Shown here piece after piece: positions 27,978 to 36,321 of a stretch of 64,000 bases of DNA. Under the pieces are notes generated by a model. The model was not told where the DNA came from. It did no database searches and worked only from the letters and a program-made list of their open reading frames with translations. The DNA comes from Gemmatimonadota bacterium (lineage in GTDB: Bacteria; Gemmatimonadota; Gemmatimonadetes; Gemmatimonadales; Gemmatimonadaceae). A program made the position numbers and the translations under genes. Position 1 is the stretch's first letter; each line of letters opens with the position of its first letter. Where the stretch lies: contig JADJRJ010000030.1 in the NCBI GenBank assembly GCA_016712265.1, positions 1 through 64,000 on the forward strand, in the 5' to 3' direction.

Positions 27978-28469
27978 ATGAACTTCGGTGCCACCAGCTG
28001 GTCCCTTTCAGAAGCCGATCACACCTCCATCGGGCAGGTGTTGCAGCGGTTCCTCTTTGACAGCAAGGCGCGGTGTGCCTTGCTGGTCGACAAGAGTGGG
28101 CAGCTCATCACCACGACGGGCGAGCGCCCGGCTTTTGACGTGACAGCGTTCGCGACCCTCGCCGCGGCGGACTTCGCCGCGAACGACCAATTGGCGCGCT
28201 TGATCGGGGAGCGGGACTTCTCGACCCTGTTTCACCAGGGCGAACGCGAATCCATGCTCCTGGCCGATGTCTCCCGACGGGTGATCCTTGTCGTGCTGTT
28301 CGACCATCGCACGACCCTCGGCATGGTGAAGCTCAAGCTGCGCGGTGCGGTGGATGAACTGGGGCGCCTCTTCGAGCGCATGTTCTCGGCCGGCCTCAAG
28401 AAGCCGGCGGGTTCCGCGCCGGCCCTCCTCGGTGACATCGAGGATGAAATCGACCGTCTCTTCCAGTAG
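27978..28469 (+). CDS. mglB: Roadblock/LC7 protein, MglB-like
   Basis: This 163-aa protein has a roadblock fold. IGQVLQRFLFDSKARCALLV and DKSGQLITTTGERPAFDVTA form the first helix and strands; FATLAAADFAANDQLARLIG is the long helix, and LADVSRRVILVVLFDHRTTL the second sheet half. It lies 15 nt before a Ras-like MglA GTPase, so it should be its MglB-type GAP, which sets cell polarity in motile bacteria. The extra C-terminal helix (about 125-163) is longer than in Myxococcus MglB. The symbol is by context and family. Confidence 0.82.
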   Translation: MNFGATSWSLSEADHTSIGQVLQRFLFDSKARCALLVDKSGQLITTTGERPAFDVTAFATLAAADFAANDQLARLIGERDFSTLFHQGERESMLLADVSRRVILVVLFDHRTTLGMVKLKLRGAVDELGRLFERMFSAGLKKPAGSAPALLGDIEDEIDRLFQ

Positions 28470-28484
28470 CACGAGGCCCTTCCG

Positions 28485-29162
28485 ATGTCGATGATCAACT
28501 ACGCCTCGCGCGAGATCAACTGCAAAATCGTGTATTACGGCCCCGGGCTCGGCGGCAAGACCACCAACCTGGAGCATGTCTACCAGAAGGTGTCGCCCAA
28601 TACCCGCGGCAAGCTCATCTCCCTGGCCACCGAGTCCGAGCGCACCCTCTTCTTCGACTTTCTCCCCGTTGACCTGGGGACCATCCGCGGCTTCAAGACC
28701 CGCTTTCACCTGTACACGGTGCCGGGGCAGGTGTACTACAACGCCAGCCGGAAGCTCATCCTCAAGGGGGTCGATGGCGTGGTGTTTGTCGCCGATTCCC
28801 AAATGGACCGGATGGAGGCGAACCAGGAGTCGATGCAGAACCTGTATGACAACATGCAGGAATACGGCCTCGACCTCACCCGGATCCCCTTCGTGATCCA
28901 GTACAACAAGCGTGACCTGCCCAACGCCGCCGCCCTCGGCGAGCTGCAGTCCGCCCTGAATCCGGGCTGGGAAGTGACCGACCCGGTACGAAAGCGGGCG
29001 GTGCCGGATGCGTATCATGCCGGGGAGTACCTCGTGCAGCAGCTGCCGACCGGGGAATGGGTGGAACGGGCCCCTTACTTTGAGGCGGTGGCAGTGACGG
29101 GGGACGGAGTCTTCGATACCTTGAAGGCAGTTTCGAAGCTGGTCCTGAAGTCGCTGTCCTGA
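28485..29162 (+). CDS. mglA: MglA-like small Ras-family GTPase
   Basis: At 225 aa it starts MSMINYASREINCKIVYYGP, as in MglA proteins. The P-loop GPGLGGKTTN is at residues 19-28, switch regions GKLISLATESERTLFFDFLP and FHLYTVPGQVYYNASRKLIL follow, and the guanine-specificity motif is IQYNKRDLP (about 140). VAVTGDGVFDTLKAVSK is the last helix. MglA-GTP marks the leading pole and recruits motility machinery in Myxococcus. The adjacent roadblock gene is the expected GAP. Whether this organism glides or uses pili cannot be told from the window. Confidence 0.9.
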   Translation: MSMINYASREINCKIVYYGPGLGGKTTNLEHVYQKVSPNTRGKLISLATESERTLFFDFLPVDLGTIRGFKTRFHLYTVPGQVYYNASRKLILKGVDGVVFVADSQMDRMEANQESMQNLYDNMQEYGLDLTRIPFVIQYNKRDLPNAAALGELQSALNPGWEVTDPVRKRAVPDAYHAGEYLVQQLPTGEWVERAPYFEAVAVTGDGVFDTLKAVSKLVLKSLS

Positions 29163-29175
29163 TGCCCCCTCCCGC

Positions 29176-29898
29176 ATGAACCTCCCCAACGCGATCACGC
29201 TGAGCCGCATAGCCGCGACCCCCGTGATCGTGGCGTTGATCTTCAACGCGGGTTGGGTGCCGAGGTTCAGCGCGTGGGTCCTGTTTGTGGTGGCCGCGGT
29301 GACGGACTACGTGGACGGCAAGCTCGCGCGGGACCGGGGGCTCGTCACCAACCTGGGAAAGGTGCTGGACCCACTCGCCGACAAGCTCCTCCTCCTGGCG
29401 ACGCTGTTCCCGATGTATTGGCTCACGCGCGACGTCGCCCTCCTGGCGTCCACGCCAGGGCCTGACGACTGGGCGGCCGCCGGCACCATCGGCCCCATCG
29501 TCCAGAACGCCAAGATCGCCTGGCCGTTCGTGACGCCGATCGGGCTGGTGGGGGCCCCGCTCTGGATCATTGGCATCGTCCTCGGGCGCGAAGCCTTCAT
29601 GACATTCTTCCGCCACTACGCCCAGCGCCGCGGGATCGTCATTGCCGCCATCGGGCCGGCCAAATGGAAGACCGCGTTCCAGTCGATCTGGGCCGGCGCT
29701 GCCTTTTTTTGGTATTTCGCCGCGGCCGCGGCTGCTGAACACCGGTGGCAGAGTGACGCGTGGCACGCCTTCGCCCACTTCAACGGCATTGTCGGCGCGC
29801 TATCGATGGTGGGGGCCGTCTCCCTGACCGTGTACTCCCTGTGGCTCTACCTGCAGCGGTACGGGCCGCTCGTCCTCGCGCAGCGTCCCCGACCCTGA
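29176..29898 (+). CDS. pgsA: CDP-alcohol phosphatidyltransferase (PgsA-like)
   Basis: The 240-aa membrane enzyme starts MNLPNAITLSRIAATPVIVA. The catalytic CDP-alcohol motif is DYVDGKLARDRG with LGKVLDPLADK (D-x2-D-G-x2-A-R...G-x3-D-x3-D), residues about 41-72. At least five hydrophobic helices follow. It should make phosphatidylglycerol-phosphate from CDP-diacylglycerol and glycerol-3-phosphate. An insertion of about 30 residues (about 90-125) makes it longer than the 180-200 of typical PgsA, so another polar head group is possible. cinA starts 5 nt later, as in many genomes. Confidence 0.88.
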   Translation: MNLPNAITLSRIAATPVIVALIFNAGWVPRFSAWVLFVVAAVTDYVDGKLARDRGLVTNLGKVLDPLADKLLLLATLFPMYWLTRDVALLASTPGPDDWAAAGTIGPIVQNAKIAWPFVTPIGLVGAPLWIIGIVLGREAFMTFFRHYAQRRGIVIAAIGPAKWKTAFQSIWAGAAFFWYFAAAAAAEHRWQSDAWHAFAHFNGIVGALSMVGAVSLTVYSLWLYLQRYGPLVLAQRPRP

Positions 29899-29902
29899 CC
29901 GC

Positions 29903-31162
29903 GTGCGCGCAGTAGAAATCGTCACCATCGGCGATGAACTCCTCCTCGGGTTCACAATCGACACCAACGGCGCCTGGCTCGCGCGACAGCTGGGTGAGCT
30001 TGGCATCCCGGTCACGCGCCGTGGATCGGTAGGAGACGAGCGCGCCGCCATGACCGCCGCCGTGCAGGACGCCCTGGAGCGCACCGGGGCCGTCATCACC
30101 ACCGGGGGACTCGGCCCCACCGCAGACGACATCACCAAGCCGGCTATCGCCGCGTTGTTTGGTCGCGACCTGTATTTCGACGAGGCGCAGTGGGAGCACA
30201 TCCGCACCCTATGGCGCACCCGTCGCGGGACCGAACCGCCCGAGGTCAACCGCCAGCAGGTGATGCTTCCGGTAGGTTGTCACGTCCTGGTCAACCGGCA
30301 CGGGACCGCCCCGGGAATCTGGCTCGAGGACGATCGCGGGCGATGGGTGGCGATGTTGCCGGGAGTCCCCCGCGAAATGCGCGGTATTTACACCGACGAA
30401 TTGGGGCCACGCCTCGCGTCGCGCATTGGGCCGGCCGGGCTTCCGATCCGGTCGACCACCATCCGCACCACCGGGATCGCCGAAAGTGCGCTCCCAGAGC
30501 GCCTGGGCGACGCGGCGCGCGGGGTCCTCGGACTTTCGCTGGCGTACCTCCCGGGTCAGGAAGGGGTGGACCTCCGGCTCACCGCCCGCGGCCTCAGCGC
30601 TGACGTGGCCGAGGTGCGGCTCGGCGAGGCTGCACGGGTCCTCGAAGAGCGCGTCGGAACCCCGGTCTATGCCCGAGGGGCCACGGATCTGGCCGAGGTG
30701 GTATTGAACCTGTGCCGGAGCGGTGGCCTGACCCTCGCCGTGGCCGAGTCGTGCACCGGGGGCCTGCTGGGTGAACGGCTCACATCAATCGCAGGGGCGA
30801 GTGACGTCTTCCTCGGTGGGGTGATCGCCTATGCCAACGAGGTCAAGGAACAGGTGCTCGGCGTCGATGCGTCGGTGCTGCTCGCGCATGGGGCGGTGAG
30901 CCAGGAGGTGGCGCGGGCAATGGCGTCGGGCGCTCGCGCGCGGACCGGGGCCGCAGTGGGGGTGGGAATCACCGGGATTGCAGGGCCCGGCGGTGGCACC
31001 CCTGAGAAGCCGGTAGGCACGGTCTGCATCGCGGTCGATATCTCTGGGCATGAGCCGATGGCGATCCGGGGGCAGATGATCGGCGACCGTGCGGAAATCC
31101 GCTTTCGCGCCACCCAGGCCGCGCTCGATATCGTGCGCCGGCAACTCGCCTCAGTCCGCTAG
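29903..31162 (+). CDS. cinA: CinA-family nicotinamide-nucleotide amidohydrolase
   Basis: GTG 29903 starts VRAVEIVTIGDELLLGFTID, the molybdopterin-binding-like domain, with TTGGLGPTADDITKPAIAAL (about residue 71) and MLPGVPREMRGI. The C-terminal CinA domain (about 260-419) has LAVAESCTGGLLGERLTSIA, VFLGGVIAYANEVKEQVLGV and GVGITGIAGPGGGTPEKPVG, with the catalytic Ser and Lys of NMN deamidases. It has 419 aa, the full two-domain length, acting as ADP-ribose pyrophosphatase plus NMN deamidase in pyridine-nucleotide salvage. It lies 5 nt behind pgsA. Confidence 0.93.
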   Translation: MRAVEIVTIGDELLLGFTIDTNGAWLARQLGELGIPVTRRGSVGDERAAMTAAVQDALERTGAVITTGGLGPTADDITKPAIAALFGRDLYFDEAQWEHIRTLWRTRRGTEPPEVNRQQVMLPVGCHVLVNRHGTAPGIWLEDDRGRWVAMLPGVPREMRGIYTDELGPRLASRIGPAGLPIRSTTIRTTGIAESALPERLGDAARGVLGLSLAYLPGQEGVDLRLTARGLSADVAEVRLGEAARVLEERVGTPVYARGATDLAEVVLNLCRSGGLTLAVAESCTGGLLGERLTSIAGASDVFLGGVIAYANEVKEQVLGVDASVLLAHGAVSQEVARAMASGARARTGAAVGVGITGIAGPGGGTPEKPVGTVCIAVDISGHEPMAIRGQMIGDRAEIRFRATQAALDIVRRQLASVR

Positions 31163-31209
31163 ATTTCGGGTCGAAACTCCCCCTTCGTGATCCATGTAGT
31201 CGTTGCCAT

Positions 31210-31770
31210 ATGTCAGAGTCAGATCCGACCATCGAAACCGCCGCCATCGACCCCGTGCAGTCCTCCCCCGCCGAAGGAGAGGGCGGAGGGAGTGACACCG
31301 GTATTTCCGGTGACCCCGTGGCCGAATGGAAGGCCGCGTACGAAGAGCAGCGGGACAAGTACCTGAGGCTCGCCGCAGACCACGAGAACTTCCGCAAGCG
31401 TGCGGCCAAGGAACGGCTGGAGGCCGGCGTCCGGGGCCAGGGCGAGTTGATCGGAAGCTTGGTGGAGTTGCTGGATGACCTTGGCCGGTTCTCCCAGGTC
31501 GATCCGTCGACGACGGATGCGCGCACCGTGGTGGATGGTGTGTCGATGGTCGAGAAGAAGGCCATGAAGGCGCTCACGACGCAGGGGCTCGAAGTGGTGA
31601 ACCCGGTCGACCAGCCCTTCGACCCGGCGCTGCACGATGCCGTGGCGACCGAGCCCGCCGAGTCCGAAGGGCACGACCAAACGGTGGCCCGCGTGTACCA
31701 GTGCGGCTACGTCTTCAAGGGGCAGATGCTGCGGCCCGCGCGGGTGGTGGTACGTCAGTGGAACGGCTGA
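31210..31770 (+). CDS. grpE: Nucleotide exchange factor GrpE
   Basis: At 186 aa, an acidic disordered N-terminus (about 1-40) is followed by the long dimer helix EWKAAYEEQRDKYLRLAADH and NFRKRAAKERLEAG (the KE-NFRKR signature). The beta domain has LTTQGLEVVNPVDQPFDPAL, DAVATEPAE and VYQCGYVFKGQMLRPARVVV. GrpE releases ADP from DnaK. dnaJ follows by 13 nt; dnaK and hrcA are not in the window. A CGTTAGG copy fills the grpE-dnaJ gap. Confidence 0.95.
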   Translation: MSESDPTIETAAIDPVQSSPAEGEGGGSDTGISGDPVAEWKAAYEEQRDKYLRLAADHENFRKRAAKERLEAGVRGQGELIGSLVELLDDLGRFSQVDPSTTDARTVVDGVSMVEKKAMKALTTQGLEVVNPVDQPFDPALHDAVATEPAESEGHDQTVARVYQCGYVFKGQMLRPARVVVRQWNG

Positions 31771-31783
31771 GCCGGCGTTAGGC

Positions 31784-32914
31784 ATGGCCCCACGCGACTA
31801 TTACACCGTGCTCGGCGTGTCGTCCACCGCGACCCCCGACGAGATCAAGAAGCAGTACCGCCGACTCGCCAAGAAGTATCACCCGGACGCCAACGCGTCG
31901 GATCCCAAGGCGGCGGAACGCTTCAAGGAGATCTCCGAGGCGTATGCGGTGGTGGGCGACGCCGACAAGCGCAAGCAATACGACGACATGCGGCGCATGG
32001 GGTCGTTTGGTGGGTTCGGCGGTGGCGCGGGGTCGGGCACGCGCCCGCGTCCGGGCACGTCGACCCCGCCCGGCGCTGGGCCGGGTGCCGGCCGCTACCA
32101 GGACTTTGACGTCGGTGGCCTCGGCGGGCTTGGCGACCTGTTCTCCTCCATGTTTGGGGGGAGTGGCAAGGGCGGGCGCACGCGCGCCCCGGAAGCCGGG
32201 CACACCATCGAGAGCACCCTCGAGGTCCCGTTCCGTGTGGCCGCGGCCGGGGGAAAGGTGCCCATTGAGCTGGACGTCAACGACGACTGCGACAGCTGCG
32301 GGGGGTCGGGCGCGGCACCCGGGGCCACCCTCGCGGCCTGTCCGGAGTGCAAGGGGCGCGGCGTCATCTCGTTTGGCCAGGGTGGGTTCGCCGTCAATCG
32401 ACCGTGTCCACTCTGTGCCGGTCGAGGCCAGGTTCCAACCGAGCGCTGCGCGACCTGCAATGGCGCCGGCGAAGTGCGCGCGCGCCGCAAGGTCGTCGTG
32501 ACCGTGCCCCCGGGCGCGGACACGGGCACCAAGATCCGGCTGAAGGGACAGGGCACCAAGGGGAGCAACGGCGGGCCGCCCGGCGACCTGATCATCACGT
32601 TGCAGGTCCACGAGGACCGGTTCTATTCGCGCGAGGGCACCGACCTTGTCGCGACCGTCCCGCTGAACATCGCGCAGGCCACGTTAGGCACGCGGATCAC
32701 CGTTCGCACGCTGGACGGGAAGAAGGTCACCCTCAAGGTCCCTCCGGGCACGGGGAGCGGAAAGCGGTTCCGGGTCCGTGGCCAGGGGATCGAGAAGGAC
32801 GGACAACGGGGCGACCTGATCGTCGAGACCGGGATCGCCGTGCCTGAGGCGCTCACGGAGGAGCAGGAAGCGCAGTTCAAGGCGTTTGCCGAGTCCGCCG
32901 GCCTGAAGTTCTAG
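31784..32914 (+). CDS. dnaJ: Chaperone DnaJ
   Basis: From ATG 31784 the protein has 376 aa. The J domain MAPRDYYTVLGVSSTATPDE contains the HPD tripeptide in KYHPDAN (about residue 32). A Gly/Phe-rich linker follows, then four zinc repeats CDSCGGSG, CPECKGRG, CPLCAGRG and CATCNGAG (about 167-232). The C-terminal domains contain VVVTVPPGADTGTKIRLKGQ. It delivers clients to DnaK and stimulates its ATPase. This is the canonical class I architecture. Confidence 0.96.
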   Translation: MAPRDYYTVLGVSSTATPDEIKKQYRRLAKKYHPDANASDPKAAERFKEISEAYAVVGDADKRKQYDDMRRMGSFGGFGGGAGSGTRPRPGTSTPPGAGPGAGRYQDFDVGGLGGLGDLFSSMFGGSGKGGRTRAPEAGHTIESTLEVPFRVAAAGGKVPIELDVNDDCDSCGGSGAAPGATLAACPECKGRGVISFGQGGFAVNRPCPLCAGRGQVPTERCATCNGAGEVRARRKVVVTVPPGADTGTKIRLKGQGTKGSNGGPPGDLIITLQVHEDRFYSREGTDLVATVPLNIAQATLGTRITVRTLDGKKVTLKVPPGTGSGKRFRVRGQGIEKDGQRGDLIVETGIAVPEALTEEQEAQFKAFAESAGLKF

Positions 32915-32995
32915 GAGGCACCGACGCACCGGCTCGCGAGTCACGATTCCGCCGCGCCTCTTGGCGCCTCCGCGCCGCGCACCGAAATTGGCGCG

Positions 32996-34039
32996 GTGAC
33001 CCGGCTCCTCTTCCTCTCGGCGCTCCTCGTCGCCGCCTGTCGGGCGGCTCCGCCCGCCCTCCGACCGATGACGTCAGCAGCTCCCCTCATCATCGCGCAT
33101 CGCGGCGCCAGCGGCGAGCTTCCCGAGCATACGCTCGAAGCCTACGACCGCGCGATCACGCAGGGCGCCGACATCGTGGAGCCAGACGTAGTCAGCACCA
33201 AGGACGGTGTGCTCGTCGCCCGCCACGAAAACGAGATCGGGGGAACGACCGACGTCGCGACGAAATTCCCGGGGCGACAGCGAACGGGCGTCGTCGATGG
33301 CGTGACCGTCACCGGGTGGTTTGTCGAGGATTTCACGCTTGCTGAACTGAAGACCCTCCGCACCCGCGAACGCCTGGCGTCCCGCTCCCACGCGAATGAT
33401 GGGACGTTCCTGGTGCCAACCCTCGACGAGGTGCTGGCGCTCGTCCGGCGGCGCGAACGGGAAACGGGGCGCGTGATCGGCGTGTATCCGGAGACCAAGC
33501 ACCCGTCACACTTCCGCTCGATCGGGCTCCCGCTCGAGGATCGCCTGCTGGCCGTCCTTGCCAACCATGGCTTCACCGGTCGCGACGACGCGGTTTTCAT
33601 CCAATCGTTTGAGGTCGGGAACCTCAAGGCGCTGCGGGAGCGCACCTCCATTCGCCTGATCCAGTTGGTGGATGGGGCAGGGTCGCCCTGGGACCAACGG
33701 GGCGCCGGTGGGCGAACGTATGCGGCGATGGTTACGCCGGCCGGGTTGCGTGAGGTCGCGACCTATGCGTTCGGTCTCGGGCCGGCGAAGGCACTCGTGC
33801 AGCCGGTCTCGCGCGAGGGCACCCTCCTGCCCCCGACGACCCTCGTGCGCGACGCGCATGCCGCCGGGCTCGCGGTGCATGTCTGGACGATGCGCTCGGA
33901 TGCCCCGTTCCTCGCTCGTGCCTTCAACGGCGATCCGCTCGCCGAGTGGAAGTTGTTCGCGTCGTTAGGTGTCGACGGGATCTTCGGCGACTTCCCGGGG
34001 GACGGGGTGCGGGCGCTGCGGCCCTTACCCGCCCCGTGA
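32996..34039 (+). CDS. Glycerophosphodiester phosphodiesterase, lipoprotein
   Basis: GTG 32996 starts a lipoprotein signal (LLFLSALLVAACRAA, lipobox before Cys15-16). The GDPD barrel has IIAHRGASGELPEHTLEAYD (catalytic His and Arg, about 32-50), IVEPDVVSTKDGVLVARHEN (metal Glu/Asp, second catalytic His, about 61-80), VYPETKHPS, FIQSFEVGNLKAL and GLAVHVWTMRSD. It has 347 aa, the periplasmic GlpQ type, releasing glycerol-3-phosphate from glycerophosphodiesters. Its last 15 nt overlap the convergent serine hydrolase. Confidence 0.92.
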   Translation: MTRLLFLSALLVAACRAAPPALRPMTSAAPLIIAHRGASGELPEHTLEAYDRAITQGADIVEPDVVSTKDGVLVARHENEIGGTTDVATKFPGRQRTGVVDGVTVTGWFVEDFTLAELKTLRTRERLASRSHANDGTFLVPTLDEVLALVRRRERETGRVIGVYPETKHPSHFRSIGLPLEDRLLAVLANHGFTGRDDAVFIQSFEVGNLKALRERTSIRLIQLVDGAGSPWDQRGAGGRTYAAMVTPAGLREVATYAFGLGPAKALVQPVSREGTLLPPTTLVRDAHAAGLAVHVWTMRSDAPFLARAFNGDPLAEWKLFASLGVDGIFGDFPGDGVRALRPLPAP

Positions 34040-35191
34040 CGGGGCAGTGCAGCTGGCTCGGAAGGCGGCCGCGAGTTCGTCCAGCCACTCCATGGGGTCC
34101 TGAGGCAGCTGGGCGTCGTCACTCGAGTTGACCTGCACGGCGATGGCGACACCCTCCGGCTCGAACCATCGCACGAAGCTGAGGTAACCGGGGATGTAGC
34201 CCGTGTGGTACACATCCACCCGGTTCCCACGCGTCACGACGTCAACCCCGAGCCCCTTCCAGGTGGTGACGCTATCGGGGAGGCCGCTGGGGCGAGCCGT
34301 GATGGCGGGCCACAAGCTGTCCGGGAACAACACGCCAAGACGCCAGCCGGCGAACCAGCGCGCGAGGTCGGAGGGGGTGGAGACCCACCCGCCGCCACCC
34401 CACTCGAATTGCGGGTTGTACACCAGTCGGCCATCGTGCATGAGCCGCGCCTGCCCAAAGAGCCCGCGCGGACCGTCGTAGCCCACGGCCAAGCCGTCGA
34501 TCTGCGCGGCACGGGCGCCGGTGCTCGCGGTCAACCCGGCCGCGCGAAACAACGTGTCGGCAATCCACTGGTAGGAATCGGCTCGGATCACCTGGTCCAG
34601 CACCGCTGCGAGGACCACGTAGTTCAGGTCACTGTACCGGACCTTCCCCGTATCCGAGAGCGTCGCGCGCTCCAGGACGCCAAACCAGTCGTCGGGGCCG
34701 CGCGCACGGAGGGGATCGCGGATCAACGCCTCCATGAAGGGGGCATCGTACTCCGGGTATCCGGTCGTGTGCAGCAGCAACATCCGCGGCGTGATCCTTG
34801 ACGCGCGCGGGACGCGCAGGAAGGAGTCGATCGGCGCATCCAGGTCCACGGCGCCGCGCGCGGCGAGCCGCAGCGCCATCGCCGCCCACATGGTCTTGCC
34901 GACGCTCCCGGCGAGCAGCCGGTCGGACGTCGTCATGGGGCGCCGCGCTTCGCGGTCGGCAAATCCCACGGCCGCAGCCACCGGCGCCGGCCATCGGGAC
35001 GGGGCATACATCGCCCCGGAGATCCCGGGCACCGGATTGCGCGCGTGCGCACGCGAGAGCACGGCGATGAGGGAGTCGCGGGCCGAAGCCGCGATGCAAT
35101 CGGATGCGGGGGTCGCCGGGGCACAACCGACGAGCGCAAGGAGGCCGAAGTGGAGTCGTCGCACGGGAGCGGGAAGGGTCGCGTGTGACAC
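34025..35191 (-). CDS. Beta-lactamase-family serine hydrolase, exported
   Basis: The 388-aa protein has an N-terminal lipoprotein-like signal (LHFGLLALVGCAPA). The SxxK nucleophile is LLAGSVGKTMWAAMALRLAA (Ser about 95), the Tyr motif is KVRYSDLNYVVLAAVLDQVI and the third motif is VYHTGYIPGYLSF (HTG). This is the class C/ penicillin-binding-protein fold of esterases and D-amino peptidases; a true beta-lactamase activity cannot be assumed. It stands alone in the minus-strand block, 27 nt before mnmA in the same direction (downstream of it). Confidence 0.88.
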   Translation of the reverse strand: MSHATLPAPVRRLHFGLLALVGCAPATPASDCIAASARDSLIAVLSRAHARNPVPGISGAMYAPSRWPAPVAAAVGFADREARRPMTTSDRLLAGSVGKTMWAAMALRLAARGAVDLDAPIDSFLRVPRASRITPRMLLLHTTGYPEYDAPFMEALIRDPLRARGPDDWFGVLERATLSDTGKVRYSDLNYVVLAAVLDQVIRADSYQWIADTLFRAAGLTASTGARAAQIDGLAVGYDGPRGLFGQARLMHDGRLVYNPQFEWGGGGWVSTPSDLARWFAGWRLGVLFPDSLWPAITARPSGLPDSVTTWKGLGVDVVTRGNRVDVYHTGYIPGYLSFVRWFEPEGVAIAVQVNSSDDAQLPQDPMEWLDELAAAFRASCTAPSRGG

Positions 35192-35218
35192 CGTCGGCCG
35201 GGCGAGGGTTGCGCCCGC

Positions 35219-36319
35219 CTACCCTGCGAGCAGTGCCAGTGGGCGACGCGCTCCCGCCGCGCGATCGATAAGCCCCCCGCCGATCACCCGTTCCCCGTCG
35301 TAGAGCACGAGCGACTGCCCGGGTGTGATCGCCGCGACCGGCTCGTCGAGCGCCAGTTCGATGACGCGCCCTTCTGCGCGCGCGATCTCGGCGGCGGCGA
35401 GGGGCGCCCGATGGCGAACCCGCACGTGGACGCGATCCCCGACCTGCGCCGGCTCGCCCAGCCAGTTCATGGACCCGGCGACCACACCATGGCCGAGGAG
35501 CGCATCGCGGGGACCAATGACCACCTCACGCGTCGCGGGACGGATGGCGACCACAAACATGGGTTGCAGGAACCCGCCGGGCAGGCCCCGGCGCTGGCCG
35601 ATCGTGTATCGCGCGTAGCCCTGATGTTCGCCAACCACTTGTCCGTCCATAGTGACCACGGGGCCGGGCTGGAGCGCGGGCGTGTCCGCGCCGAGGCGGG
35701 CCGCAATGACCTTCGCGTGGTCGCCGTCGGGCACGAAGCAGATGTCCTGGCTCTCGACCTTGTCGGCAATCACTTGCAGCCCGAGCTCACGGGCGACCTG
35801 GCGCGTCTCGGCCTTCGTCCGGTTGCCAACGGGGAGCAACATCCGTGTTAGCACGCGGCGGTCGATCCCCCAGAGGAAGTACGTCTGGTCCTTGTCCGGA
35901 TCGAGGCCGCGGTGCAGCGCGCCGTCCACGATGCGCGCGTAGTGTCCGGTGGCGATGAACGTCGCGTCAATCGCGTCGGCCTTACGCAACAGGTCACGAA
36001 ACTTCGTGAAGGTGTTGCAGCGCACGCAGGGGATCGGGGTGCGCCCGGCCACGTACTCCGCGACGAAGTCGTCGACCACGTCGTGGCCAAACGCGTCTTC
36101 GAGGTTCAACACGTAATGCGGGACACCCAGCTGCTCGCAGACGCGCCGCGCATCGTTGACCGAATCCAGCGAGCAGCAGGGCCGGTCGGGCAGGTCGTCG
36201 CCGTGGCAGAACAGCTTCATGGTCGCCCCAACCACATCGTACCCCTCATGCACGAGGAGGGCCGCGGCCACGGACGAGTCCACGCCGCCAGACATCGCCA
36301 CGAGCACGCGCGGGCGCAT
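35219..36319 (-). CDS. mnmA: tRNA 2-thiouridine(34) synthase MnmA
   Basis: From ATG 36317-36319 it has 366 aa. The PP-loop VLVAMSGGVDSSVAAALLVH activates the tRNA uridine with ATP. Catalytic cysteines lie in TPIPCVRCNTFTKFRDLL (about 95) and ESQDICFVPDGDH (about 195). DKDQTYFLWGIDRRVLTRML, GQRRGLPGGF and the C-terminal beta barrel follow. It makes s2U34 in tRNA Lys, Glu and Gln. An open frame continues upstream, but the preceding codons belong to iscS. It begins 2 nt after the iscS stop (TGA-GC-ATG), pairing sulfur donor and acceptor. Confidence 0.95.
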   Translation of the reverse strand: MRPRVLVAMSGGVDSSVAAALLVHEGYDVVGATMKLFCHGDDLPDRPCCSLDSVNDARRVCEQLGVPHYVLNLEDAFGHDVVDDFVAEYVAGRTPIPCVRCNTFTKFRDLLRKADAIDATFIATGHYARIVDGALHRGLDPDKDQTYFLWGIDRRVLTRMLLPVGNRTKAETRQVARELGLQVIADKVESQDICFVPDGDHAKVIAARLGADTPALQPGPVVTMDGQVVGEHQGYARYTIGQRRGLPGGFLQPMFVVAIRPATREVVIGPRDALLGHGVVAGSMNWLGEPAQVGDRVHVRVRHRAPLAAAEIARAEGRVIELALDEPVAAITPGQSLVLYDGERVIGGGLIDRAAGARRPLALLAG

Positions 36320-36321
36320 GC

